This document shows, piece after piece, positions 54,070 through 62,466 of a stretch of 64,000 nucleotides of DNA. The notes under the pieces are model-generated. The model saw only the letters and a program-made list of their open reading frames with translations. It did not search any database and had not been told where the DNA came from. The DNA is taken from NCBI RefSeq assembly GCF_014252075.1, contig NZ_CP059209.1, positions 186,001 through 250,000 of the forward strand, in the 5' to 3' direction. The translations under genes were made by a program, and so were the position numbers. Every line of letters starts with the position of its first letter. The stretch's first letter is position 1. The stretch is from Blattabacterium cuenoti. GTDB lineage: Bacteria; Bacteroidota; Bacteroidia; Flavobacteriales; Blattabacteriaceae.

Positions 54070-56265
54070 ATGAAATTAATAAATGCATCATATTATTACA
54101 ATAATCGTATTGTAAAAGCTTTTTTATATGCTACGATGTTTTGGGCTTTTATTGGATTTTTAGCTGGATTGTTTATAGCCTTGTTATTATTTTATCCTGA
54201 AATTCCTGAATCTATTTTTGGGAACAGACTTAAGGATTCTCAAGGAATCATAGGGTTTGGAAGATGGAGAATGTTGCATACTAGTACTGCTGTTTTTGCT
54301 TTTGTGGGGAATATAATTTTTACAGGCTATTATTATTCTTTACAACGTTTATTAAAGACTAGAATTTTTAGTGATGTTCTTAGTTGGATTCATTTTTGGG
54401 GATGGCAAATATTTATTATTTCTACTTGGATTACTTTTTTATTAGGAATAAACACTAGTAAAGAGTATGCTGAGCATGAATGGCCTATAGATATAGGAGT
54501 TTTTTTAATTTGGATTGTTTATGGAATTAATATGATAGGGACTATTTTAAAAAGAAGAATAAAACATTTGTATGTTAGCATTTGGTTTTTATTAGGGACA
54601 TGGGTTGCTGTAGCTATGTTACATTTATTTAATAATCTAGAGTTGCCTATATCTCTTTTATCTTTTAAAAGTTATTCCATATATGCTGGAGTACAAGACG
54701 CTTTAATGCAATGGTGGTATGGTCATAATGCTGTTGCATTTATTTTGACCACCCCTATATTGGGATTAATGTATTATTTTGTTCCGAAAGCATCCAATCA
54801 ACCTATTTTTTCTTATAAACTTTCTATTATTCATTTTTGGTCCTTAATATTTGTATATATATGGGCAGGACCTCATCATTTAATGTATACATCGCTTCCT
54901 AATTGGGCTCAAATGTTAGGAACTATTTTTTCAATAATGTTAATTGCTCCTTCATGGGGTGGAATGTTGAATGGATTACTTACACTAAGAGGAGATTGGA
55001 ATCAAGTAAAAAAAAATCCTATTTTGAAATTTTTTGTGGTGGGAATTACTTGTTATGGAATGGCAACCTTTGAAGGGCCTATGCTTGCTACTAAAACTTT
55101 GAATTCTATTGGACATTTCACAGATTGGGTAATAGCTCATGTCCATTTAGGAACTTTAGGATGGAATGGTTTTATGGCTTTTGGAGTTATATATTGGTTA
55201 ACACAGAAGATATGGAATACTAAATTATATTCTATATCATTGGCTAATATTCATTTTTGGTTAGGTGTTTTAGGAATCGTATTGTATATTTTTCCTATGT
55301 ATTTTGGTGCAATATTACAATCTATGATGTGGAAGAAGTTTAACCCTGATGGAACTTTAGCTTATAAAAATTTTTTAGATTCAGTGTTATCTATTATTCC
55401 ATTTTATAAAATTAGATTTATAGGTGGAATAATTTACTTTTTGGGTTTTGTTTTAATGATTTATAATGTTTTTAAAACAATAAAAAAAGGTTATTCAATT
55501 GATAATGAAAAATTTAAATGTGATCCATTTTATGGAAAAATAAAAGAAAAAAATGAAAAATTTCACAGTTGGTTAGAAAAAAAACCAATACAATTAACAA
55601 TTCTTTCTTTTATAGCAGTGGCCATTGGAGGTTTTATAGAAATAATTCCTACTTTAGTGATTAAATCTAATATTCCTACTATTCATAATGTAAAACCTTA
55701 TAAAGCTCTTGAATTAGAAGGTAGAGATTTATTTGTTAGAGAAGGATGTAATTCCTGTCACAGTGCTCAAGTCCGTCCATTTAGAGATGAAGTGGTTCGT
55801 TATGGAGAATATTCTAAAGCCGGAGAATTTGTATATGATCATCCATTTCTTTGGGGATCTAAACGAACAGGTCCAGACTTGGCTAGAGAAGGAGGGAAAA
55901 ACCCTAATTCTTGGCATTATAATCATATGTTCAATCCTAGATCAACTTCTCCTGGATCTATTATGCCAAGATATCCCTGGCTAATTTATAATAAGTTAGA
56001 CAGGTCTAATACAGAAAAAAAAATAAAAGCAATGATCAAATTAGGAGTTCCATACACTTTGGAATATATAAAGAATGTGAATCAAGATATGGATCGTCAA
56101 GCAAATAAAATTGTGTCTGATATTTATAATGAGTATCCAAATATAAAAATAGAAATTGATCAACAAAAAAAAGTAGAAAAAGAAAAATTTGTTTCTTTAG
56201 AAAAAAGAGAAATTATAGCTATCATTGCTTATTTACAGAGACTGGGGACAGATATTAAATCTTAG
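54070..56265 (+). CDS. ccoN: Fused cbb3-type cytochrome c oxidase subunits I and II
   Basis: The 731-residue protein joins CcoN (about 1-485) and CcoO (about 495-731). CcoN shows the haem and CuB ligand regions RMLHTSTAVFAF, WYGHNAVAFIL, WAGPHHLMYTSLP and VIAHVHLGTLGWNG. CcoO has an anchor helix, one haem c site CNSCH (Cys 560, Cys 563, His 564), TGPDLAREGG and the Met ligand region SIMPRYPW. Together they reduce oxygen with high affinity and pump protons. The fusion is of the Bacteroidetes type. Confidence 0.95.
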   Translation: MKLINASYYYNNRIVKAFLYATMFWAFIGFLAGLFIALLLFYPEIPESIFGNRLKDSQGIIGFGRWRMLHTSTAVFAFVGNIIFTGYYYSLQRLLKTRIFSDVLSWIHFWGWQIFIISTWITFLLGINTSKEYAEHEWPIDIGVFLIWIVYGINMIGTILKRRIKHLYVSIWFLLGTWVAVAMLHLFNNLELPISLLSFKSYSIYAGVQDALMQWWYGHNAVAFILTTPILGLMYYFVPKASNQPIFSYKLSIIHFWSLIFVYIWAGPHHLMYTSLPNWAQMLGTIFSIMLIAPSWGGMLNGLLTLRGDWNQVKKNPILKFFVVGITCYGMATFEGPMLATKTLNSIGHFTDWVIAHVHLGTLGWNGFMAFGVIYWLTQKIWNTKLYSISLANIHFWLGVLGIVLYIFPMYFGAILQSMMWKKFNPDGTLAYKNFLDSVLSIIPFYKIRFIGGIIYFLGFVLMIYNVFKTIKKGYSIDNEKFKCDPFYGKIKEKNEKFHSWLEKKPIQLTILSFIAVAIGGFIEIIPTLVIKSNIPTIHNVKPYKALELEGRDLFVREGCNSCHSAQVRPFRDEVVRYGEYSKAGEFVYDHPFLWGSKRTGPDLAREGGKNPNSWHYNHMFNPRSTSPGSIMPRYPWLIYNKLDRSNTEKKIKAMIKLGVPYTLEYIKNVNQDMDRQANKIVSDIYNEYPNIKIEIDQQKKVEKEKFVSLEKREIIAIIAYLQRLGTDIKS

Positions 56266-56272
56266 AAAAAAC

Positions 56273-56467
56273 ATGATAAGTTTTTTTAAAAAATATTTTA
56301 CAGAAGAAAAAAATGTGGGAATTTTTCAATCTATTATGTTAATTTTATTTTTGTTAGTTTTCTTTTTTATTTTATTTTTTGTGTTTTCAAAGCCTAAAAA
56401 ATATTATGAAGAAATAAGCTTGATTCCTTTAGAAGGAGAAAAAAAAAGAAAAGGGTATGAGATCTAG
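56273..56467 (+). CDS. ccoQ: CcoQ/FixQ-like small subunit of cbb3 oxidase
   Basis: The 64-residue protein (ATG at 56273, MISFFKKYFTEE) has one transmembrane helix (about 20-38, IMLILFLLVFFFILFFVF) and ends in a short basic tail with PLEGEKKRKG. Size, topology and position between ccoNO (7 bases) and ccoP (11-base overlap) support a CcoQ-type subunit. Sequence conservation in this family is low, so the call rests on context. Confidence 0.75.
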   Translation: MISFFKKYFTEEKNVGIFQSIMLILFLLVFFFILFFVFSKPKKYYEEISLIPLEGEKKRKGYEI

Positions 56468-57341
56468 AGTTCCTTCTTTTATTATGATTCCTTCTTTTTT
56501 ATCTGTTATAATATTTATGTTCTATGTCTTTTTTAGAAGCTATAATCATATATCGTATTTAGTACATCCTATTACTATCTTTTTTTTGATTATAACTACG
56601 ATATTATTATGGATTTTAGAATTTATTAATAATTTGATTTTTCGAAAAAAATTACAGTCTCTTGCAGAAGAAGAAAAGAGGAAAATTTTTGAAGAAAACG
56701 AAGGGAATTATTTTTATAGACTTTATAAATTTATATTTCATGATCCTAAAAAAATGAATGATGGAGTTAAAAAAATAGATCATGGATTCGATGGAATTAT
56801 AGAGTTAGATAATCAATTACCAATGTGGTGGGTCCATCTTTTTTATCTAACAATTGTTTTTTCCGCAATTTATTTTTTTGCTTATTTAACAATAGATTTC
56901 TCTAATTCTTATAAGGAATATGAGATATCTTATAAGAATCAGTTGAAAGAAATAGAAATTTTTGAAAAGAATACTCCGCAAGTGACTATAGAAAATGCTT
57001 GTTTTAAGGATCATTTAATCAGTAGTGGAAAAACTCTTTTTGATGAGAATTGCGCAACTTGTCATAAATCGGATGGAAGTGGAAATATAGGTCCCAATTT
57101 AACAGATGATTATTGGATCAATACGAAAGAAAAAGATTTGTTTAAAAATATCTTCTCTATTATATGGAATGGAAGCGATAATAATCAAACTATGCGTGCT
57201 TTTGGAAAATCAGGAGAAATTAAAGGAAATGATATTGAAAAGATATCCAGTTATGTTTATTTTATTAATCAAAAATCTAAAAAACCTTTAACATTTAAGG
57301 ATCCTCAAGGAAAAAAAATAACAGAGTGGAGCAAAATGTAA
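56457..57341 (+). CDS. ccoP: cbb3-type cytochrome c oxidase subunit III, single haem c
   Basis: The 294-residue protein has N-terminal membrane helices, then KIDHGFDGIIELDNQLPMWW before a helix, which is the CcoP signature. A single haem c domain follows with CATCH (Cys 199, Cys 202, His 203) and NIGPNLTDDYWI. Proteobacterial CcoP carries two haems; one is, to my knowledge, usual in flavobacteria. It brings electrons into CcoNO. Its start overlaps ccoQ by 11 bases. Confidence 0.92.
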   Translation: MRSRVPSFIMIPSFLSVIIFMFYVFFRSYNHISYLVHPITIFFLIITTILLWILEFINNLIFRKKLQSLAEEEKRKIFEENEGNYFYRLYKFIFHDPKKMNDGVKKIDHGFDGIIELDNQLPMWWVHLFYLTIVFSAIYFFAYLTIDFSNSYKEYEISYKNQLKEIEIFEKNTPQVTIENACFKDHLISSGKTLFDENCATCHKSDGSGNIGPNLTDDYWINTKEKDLFKNIFSIIWNGSDNNQTMRAFGKSGEIKGNDIEKISSYVYFINQKSKKPLTFKDPQGKKITEWSKM

Positions 57342-57419
57342 ATACTACTGTATACTTATGTACATTATACATTTCGATTTTTATATTATCGTTTAGTTTT
57401 TCTATTTTATAAAATTTGA

Positions 57420-57869
57420 ATGATGAAAATAAAATTCAATTGGGATACCGGAATATTGTTATCTTTAGTTATTTTTATAATCTTTATTATTTATGTTGCC
57501 TTTTTTTTCCCCCATGTAGGGAGCCAACTTGTATCAGACAGATATTATGAAGAAGAAATGAAATATCAAGAAATTATAAATGAAAAGAAAAATGTGTTAG
57601 AACTCCCTGAGAAAATAAAAATTTTCATTTTATCTTCTGGAATTGAAATTCAATTTCCACTTATTAATTATGATTTTTATGGATTTTTTACTTTATTTAG
57701 ATCATCTTCTAAAGATTTGGATCTTACGAGATCTTTCAAAATATCGAAGTCTTCAAAAAAAAGATTATTTATTCCTAAAAAATTTTTGAAAAAAGGATAT
57801 TATAAACTTATAATTAGGTGGAAATCAAATAAAAAATATTTTTTTGAGGAAAATATTTATTGGAAATAA
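57420..57869 (+). CDS. ccoH: FixH/CcoH family oxidase assembly protein
   Basis: The 149-residue protein has one N-terminal transmembrane helix (about 10-30), then SQLVSDRYYEEEMKYQEIINE, as in FixH proteins, and a periplasmic beta domain. CcoH stabilises the cbb3 complex during assembly. It follows ccoP after a 78-base gap; the ferredoxin-like ccoG that often lies between these genes in relatives is absent. It lies 60 bases before maeB. Confidence 0.85.
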   Translation: MMKIKFNWDTGILLSLVIFIIFIIYVAFFFPHVGSQLVSDRYYEEEMKYQEIINEKKNVLELPEKIKIFILSSGIEIQFPLINYDFYGFFTLFRSSSKDLDLTRSFKISKSSKKRLFIPKKFLKKGYYKLIIRWKSNKKYFFEENIYWK

Positions 57870-57929
57870 AAAAATTTTTTTCAAAAACCCTATTTCTATT
57901 TCAAAATTATTAATAAATATTTTAACATA

Positions 57930-60209
57930 ATGAGAAAAAACATAAGTAGTTTTCGTGAAGAATCTTTAAATTATCATAGCAAATTTCCTTCTGGAAAAAT
58001 ACAAATTACACCTACAAAAAAATATAGCAGTCAAAGAGATCTTTCTCTTGCTTATTCTCCAGGAGTAGCAGAGCCTTGTAAAGAAATAGCTCGTTCTTCT
58101 AAAGAAGTATATAAATACACTTCTAAAGGAAATCTTGTCGCAGTCATTACTAATGGATCAGCAGTATTAGGACTTGGAGATATTGGAGCATTAGCTTCTA
58201 AACCGGTTATGGAAGGAAAAGCTCTTTTATTCAAAATTTTTTCTGGAATTGATGTCTTTGATATAGAAATAGACGAATCTGATCCAGAAAAATTTATAGA
58301 AACAGTAAAAGCTATTGCTCCTACTTTTGGAGGGATTAATTTAGAAGATATAAAAGCTCCAGAAGCTTTTGAAATAGAAAGAAGACTTAAAAAAGAATTA
58401 AGTATTCCTGTTATGCATGATGATCAACATGGAACAGCTATTATTTCAGGAGCGGCATTACTTAATGCAATCGACTATGTTGGAAAAAAAATTCATGAAA
58501 TTAATATGGTTGTTAATGGAGCAGGAGCAGCAGCCATATCCTGCACAAGAACTTATAAACAACTTGGGATTAACTCTAAAAATATTCTTATGTTTGATAG
58601 TAAAGGCTTGTTACATTCTTCTAGAACTGATTTGAATCAAGAAAAAAAAGAATTTGCTGTAAATACTTATCCAATCCAAAAACTGGATAAAGCTATCAAA
58701 AATGCAGATGTTTTTATTGGATTATCTATAGGAGGAGTATTAACTCCTAACATGTTGAAAAGTATGGCAAAAAATCCAATTGTGTTTGCTATGGCTAATC
58801 CTGATCCAGAAATAGATTACAACTTAGCAATTAAAGTCCGTCCAGATGTTATTATGGCAACTGGAAGAAGTGATTATCCAAATCAAGTTAACAATGTTTT
58901 AGGGTTTCCTTATATTTTCAGAGGAGCACTAGATGTTCATGCTAGTGTAATTAATGATGAAATGAAATTAGCAGCTGTACATGCTATAGCTTCTTTAGCG
59001 AAAGAATCTGTTCCAGAACAAGTGAACATTGTTTATAATAAAAAAAATATTTCTTTTGGAAAAGAATATATTATTCCAAAACCTTTTGATAATCGTTTGA
59101 TTACTCGTGTTGCTCCTGCTGTAGCAAAAGCAGCTATGGATTCTGGAGTAGCAAGAAATCCAATATTAGATTGGAAAATCTATCAAGAAAAATTACTTGA
59201 TAGAATGGGATATGAAAGTAAAATGCTTCGAATGATTCAAAATCGAGCGCGTACAAATCCTAAAAAAATTATTTTTTGTAATGGAGAAGAATACGATATA
59301 TTAAAATCTGTTCAAATTCTTCATGAAGAAGGAATTATTTCTGTTCCTGTCGTTTTAGGAAATGAATATCGAATCAAACGTTTAATAAATGAAAATAAAC
59401 TGGACGTTGAATTAGAAATTATAGATCCAGAAAAAGAAGAAAATAGAAAGAAAGTAGAATACTTTTCTCAAATTCTTTGGAAAAGAAGAAACAGAAAAGG
59501 TTTGACTTTATACGATTCAAAAATACGTATGCGTAGCAATGATCACTTTGGAGCCATGATGGTAGATCAAGGAGAAGCAGACGCAGTAATTACAGGATAT
59601 TCAAGAAGCTTTTCATTAAGTTTACGTCCGATGTTAGAAGTTATAGGTAGAGCAAATTCCGTTCACAAAACAGCAGGAATGATGATTTTATTAACAAAAC
59701 GTGGTCCTTTATTTTTAGCAGATACGGCTGTAATTCCAGATCCAACAAGTGAAGAATTAGCTAGAATAGCTTTAATGGCTTCTCATGTAGTTAAAGGATT
59801 TGATATTGAACCGCATATAGCAATGTTATCTTTTCAAAATTTTTCATCTAATTCAAAAACATCTTCTAAAGTATCTAAAACAGTAGATTTTTTGCATAAA
59901 AAATATCCAAACTTAATAGTAGATGGAGAATTACAACCTGATTTTGCTTTAAATGAATTTTTATTAGCTAGCAAATTTCCTTTCTCTAAGCTAGTTAAAA
60001 AGAGAGCAAATATTTTTATTTTTCCAAATTTAGAATCAGGAAATTTAACTTATAAATTTATTAGAGGATTAGGAGACGTTCAAACTATTGGACCTGTTAT
60101 GTTAGGAATGCGAAAACCAGCACATGTTATGCAAATGCAATCCAGTATAGAAGAAATAGTTAATTTAGCAACTTTGTCTGTAATTGATGCACAAATTAGG
60201 AAGAATTAA
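57930..60209 (+). CDS. maeB: NADP-dependent malic enzyme with phosphotransacetylase-like domain
   Basis: The 759-residue protein has a malic-enzyme half (about 1-425): SLAYSPGVAEPCKEIA, VITNGSAVLGLGDIGALASKPVMEGK, VMHDDQHGTAIISGAALLNA and the nucleotide motif VVNGAGAAAISCTRTY. The second half (about 430-759) resembles phosphotransacetylase (MVDQGEADAVITGYSRSF, LADTAVIPDPTSEELA), a domain that in studied MaeB is regulatory. It makes pyruvate and NADPH from malate in the cytoplasm. Its end overlaps the murI end by 14 bases. Confidence 0.95.
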   Translation: MRKNISSFREESLNYHSKFPSGKIQITPTKKYSSQRDLSLAYSPGVAEPCKEIARSSKEVYKYTSKGNLVAVITNGSAVLGLGDIGALASKPVMEGKALLFKIFSGIDVFDIEIDESDPEKFIETVKAIAPTFGGINLEDIKAPEAFEIERRLKKELSIPVMHDDQHGTAIISGAALLNAIDYVGKKIHEINMVVNGAGAAAISCTRTYKQLGINSKNILMFDSKGLLHSSRTDLNQEKKEFAVNTYPIQKLDKAIKNADVFIGLSIGGVLTPNMLKSMAKNPIVFAMANPDPEIDYNLAIKVRPDVIMATGRSDYPNQVNNVLGFPYIFRGALDVHASVINDEMKLAAVHAIASLAKESVPEQVNIVYNKKNISFGKEYIIPKPFDNRLITRVAPAVAKAAMDSGVARNPILDWKIYQEKLLDRMGYESKMLRMIQNRARTNPKKIIFCNGEEYDILKSVQILHEEGIISVPVVLGNEYRIKRLINENKLDVELEIIDPEKEENRKKVEYFSQILWKRRNRKGLTLYDSKIRMRSNDHFGAMMVDQGEADAVITGYSRSFSLSLRPMLEVIGRANSVHKTAGMMILLTKRGPLFLADTAVIPDPTSEELARIALMASHVVKGFDIEPHIAMLSFQNFSSNSKTSSKVSKTVDFLHKKYPNLIVDGELQPDFALNEFLLASKFPFSKLVKKRANIFIFPNLESGNLTYKFIRGLGDVQTIGPVMLGMRKPAHVMQMQSSIEEIVNLATLSVIDAQIRKN

Positions 60210-61005
60210 AAACATGTGTTTTAATAAATACTTTTTTTCCAAAAAGAATTCTAACTTTTTTTTCAAAAAAAGTAGGAATAGAACTAGATGTATAAAAAAT
60301 AGGAAACTTACTATTCCAGTTTGGATGAATACACAATAATTTTTCTTCATATAATTTTTTTTTTATTTCCTGTACTACTATTTTTTGTATATCAATTAAG
60401 TGAACTTTTCCATGATAAAATTTATCTATTTCTTGTTTAAGAAATAGATAATGAGTGCAGGCTAGTAAAAGTGTATCTATTGATTTAAAATGATTTAAAT
60501 AATTTTTTAGAACATTTTTTTTAATTTTCAACCCTTTCTCAATCATTGGAGCCAATAAAGGTGTAGATATTTGAAATACATCTAAATGATGATAATATTT
60601 TTTTATTTTTTTTATATAAAAATTTGAACGTATTGTAGCAGGCGTGGCAATTATTCCTATTCTTTTGGAAAAAAGAAAAATTTGATTTTTCACTATAGGA
60701 TCTATGACATTAAATATTAATATTTTTCTATGAAATATTCTGTGAATAGATTCTAAAGAATTAGATGTTATTGAATTACAGGCAATAACTAGAGCTTTAC
60801 ATCTTTTTTTATAAAGAAAATAAGCTATTTTCATAGAATTCTCTATAATAAATTCCTTAGACTTTTCTCCATAAGGCATATTTTCAGTATCTCCAAAATA
60901 AATAAAATCTTCATTAGGCATACGAATTTTTATTTCTTTAGCTATAAGAAGTCCGCCTATTCCAGAATCAAATATTCCTATTGGAGATAATGGACTTATT
61001 TTCAT
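60196..61005 (-). CDS. murI: Glutamate racemase
   Basis: MurI makes D-glutamate for peptidoglycan. The 269-residue protein has IGIFDSGIGGLLIAKEI, FIYFGDTENMPYGEKS, the first catalytic Cys in VIACNSITSNS and the second in LLACTHYLFLKQ, and GIIATPATIRS. It is complete. Together with DapD and the two wall hydrolases it shows that a cell wall is retained. A perfect inverted repeat with 13-base arms lies within the gene (60422-60451). Confidence 0.93.
   Translation of the reverse strand: MKISPLSPIGIFDSGIGGLLIAKEIKIRMPNEDFIYFGDTENMPYGEKSKEFIIENSMKIAYFLYKKRCKALVIACNSITSNSLESIHRIFHRKILIFNVIDPIVKNQIFLFSKRIGIIATPATIRSNFYIKKIKKYYHHLDVFQISTPLLAPMIEKGLKIKKNVLKNYLNHFKSIDTLLLACTHYLFLKQEIDKFYHGKVHLIDIQKIVVQEIKKKLYEEKLLCIHPNWNSKFPIFYTSSSIPTFFEKKVRILFGKKVFIKTHVFNSS
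60422..60451. repeat. Perfect inverted repeat inside murI (13-base arms, 4-base loop)
   Basis: TTATCTATTTCTT - GTTT - AAGAAATAGATAA, with all 13 pairs matched. It encodes the region LFLKQEIDKF. Confidence 0.9.
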
Positions 61006-61015
61006 ATTATAAAAT

Positions 61016-61441
61016 TTAATTATTGAAAGGAAAACGAATCATTATGGTCAATACAGATAAAAAAAACAAAAATAAAATCGTATTAGTAATTTTTCCTTTT
61101 TGATATAATTTATTGTAGAAAAAAATGAATATCAAAAACCCAATCATCATCATAATTGGATGTTCTATAAATTTAAAACGATTTTTTTCTTGTTTTAAAA
61201 TCTGAATCATTCCATTATTCTTGTATAAAGAAAAAAAGTAGGAATTAATTAGCAATAAACCGATAAAAATTTGAATAATCATAGTGAATACGGTCCCATT
61301 CAATATAATTTTAAAAAAAAACGTTCCTTCATTAACTTTTAGTCCGTAACATTTTCTCCATAAAAGATGGATCATTAGCATGACTAAAAAAGTAAGAACT
61401 AAAAAAGCTGTGTAATGATGGAATTTTAAAAAATATTTCAT
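61016..61441 (-). CDS. Small four-helix membrane protein, conserved in Flavobacteriia, function unknown
   Basis: The 141-residue protein shows four hydrophobic segments (about 10-28, 43-70, 92-110, 118-136), with His residues in the first (KFHHYTAF) and in the FIEHPIMMM motif before the third. The layout matches a small uncharacterised flavobacterial membrane protein I recall, sometimes labelled cytochrome-like; the two His are suggestive but not proof of haem binding. It lies 10 bases after murI's upstream boundary and 7 before rpsT's end, on the same strand as both. The end reads IMIRFPFNN. Confidence 0.6.
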   Translation of the reverse strand: MKYFLKFHHYTAFLVLTFLVMLMIHLLWRKCYGLKVNEGTFFFKIILNGTVFTMIIQIFIGLLLINSYFFSLYKNNGMIQILKQEKNRFKFIEHPIMMMIGFLIFIFFYNKLYQKGKITNTILFLFFLSVLTIMIRFPFNN

Positions 61442-61448
61442 GCAAAAA

Positions 61449-61688
61449 TCAATTAGAAAATAATTTTCTATTGAATTTTTTTTTCAATCTAGATGCTTTA
61501 TTAACATGTATAATATTTTTTTTAGCTAATTTATCTATCATAGAAATTACAATATAATGTTTTTCCTTGTTTTTTTCTTTTAATAATTTTTTCATGGATG
61601 TTTTTGTGCTCTTATATGCATATTTGTTACGTAAACGTCTAGTATAGTTTTGTCTAATTCTTTTTAGAGAAGATAAATGATTTGCCAT
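61449..61688 (-). CDS. rpsT: 30S ribosomal protein S20
   Basis: The 79-residue basic protein starts at ATG 61688 (MANHLSSLKRIRQNYTRRLRN) and has the S20 signatures KTSMKKLLKEKN and IDKLAKKNIIHVNKASRLKKKFNRK. An upstream in-frame extension to 61787 would run through tRNA-Glu and is rejected. It follows tRNA-Glu by 20 bases and is probably co-transcribed with it, then with the membrane protein and murI. Confidence 0.95.
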   Translation of the reverse strand: MANHLSSLKRIRQNYTRRLRNKYAYKSTKTSMKKLLKEKNKEKHYIVISMIDKLAKKNIIHVNKASRLKKKFNRKLFSN

Positions 61689-61708
61689 AATCACTAAAAT
61701 TATAGTAG

Positions 61709-61780
61709 TAGCCCATAGGGGAATCGAACCCCTCTTTCCAGGATGAAAACCTGACGTCCTAACCAATAGACGAATGGGCC
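61709..61780 (-). tRNA. trnE: tRNA-Glu (anticodon TTC)
   Basis: The reverse complement folds as a cloverleaf: acceptor GGCCCAT/ATGGGCT (G1-U72 wobble) with discriminator A, D arm GTCT-ATTGGTTA-GGAC, anticodon arm with loop TTTTCAT (anticodon at 61745-61747) and T arm AGGGG-TTCGATT-CCCCT. CCA is not encoded. It precedes rpsT on the same strand. A TTAATTTG (61801-61808) upstream is a near match to the -7 consensus. Confidence 0.96.
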
Positions 61781-61840
61781 TGATCAAAAAAATAGGAATA
61801 CAAATTAAATTTTTTTTGTATTTAATACAAGTATTTTGTT

Positions 61841-61848
61841 TATATTTG
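61841..61848 (+). promoter_or_regulatory. TATATTTG, -7 box for the NlpC/P60 gene
   Basis: An exact TATATTTG with a TTTG at 61815-61818 upstream (spacer of 22, a little long). Transcription would start near 61854, just before the open frame that begins at 61873. A TTGTATT-T-AATACAA inverted repeat (61816-61830) lies between. A second TAnnTTTG match (61884-61891) lies inside the open frame. Confidence 0.45.
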
Positions 61849-61872
61849 GTAAGCTATTGGAATTTCTTTTAA

Positions 61873-62466
61873 ATAGTAAAAAATATCTTTGTTATAAACT
61901 CTAAAATTGTTTTACTTATAGTTTTTTATTATCATTTTATTTCTTTTTCATTATATGGAAATATAGAACATAAAAAAAAATATGAAAGAATTTTTTCCAG
62001 AAAAAAAAAGGAAACGCCATACAGTAATAACTGTAAAAATTATTTTCAAATCATTAATCAAAAACTTTTTTTTAAGGAGAAAACAGAATGTATTATAGAA
62101 AAAGCTAAAAATTATATGTTTACTCCATATCTATATGGAGGAAAGACTAAAACAGGAATAGATTGTTCTTCTTTTATAAAAAATATTTTCGATTCTTATA
62201 AAATATCTTTACCACGTATTTCTTATCATCAAGCCAAAAAAGGTTTTTTCGTTCCTAAAAAACAAATAGGAAAAGGAGATCTATTATTTTTTGCTACAGG
62301 AACGTCTAGAAAAATAAATCATGTAGGAATGGTAATCCACGTTAGTCCCAGAAATGTATTTTTCATTCATGCTTCTACGTCTAATGGTGTAACTATCTCT
62401 CAATTATATCAAAAATACTGGAGTCATCGATTTATTATGGCAAGAAGAATTCTTTATTATTCATGA
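61873..62466 (+). CDS. NlpC/P60-family cell-wall peptidase; start codon unclear
   Basis: The domain is clear: TPYLYGG, GIDCSSFIKNIF with the catalytic Cys, IGKGDLLFFATG, INHVGMVIHV with the catalytic His, FIHASTSNGV and MARRILYYS at the end. It would cleave peptide stems in the periplasm. The first ATG in frame is at 62116, but the same frame is open from 61873. There it encodes a signal-like segment (SKIVLLIVFYYHFISFSLYG) and the conserved helix CIIEKAKNYM before it. No ATG, GTG or TTG is available for this longer form; ATA 61873 or another non-standard codon would be needed, or the start is eroded. The end overlaps the aroA end by 10 bases. Confidence 0.8.
   Translation: MVKNIFVINSKIVLLIVFYYHFISFSLYGNIEHKKKYERIFSRKKKETPYSNNCKNYFQIINQKLFFKEKTECIIEKAKNYMFTPYLYGGKTKTGIDCSSFIKNIFDSYKISLPRISYHQAKKGFFVPKKQIGKGDLLFFATGTSRKINHVGMVIHVSPRNVFFIHASTSNGVTISQLYQKYWSHRFIMARRILYYS

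Noticed and set aside
61982..62092. A short frame of 36 codons starting at ATG 61982
   Set aside because: It lies in a different frame from the NlpC/P60 sequence, has no signal peptide and no family features; kept only as an alternative explanation for the missing start codon.
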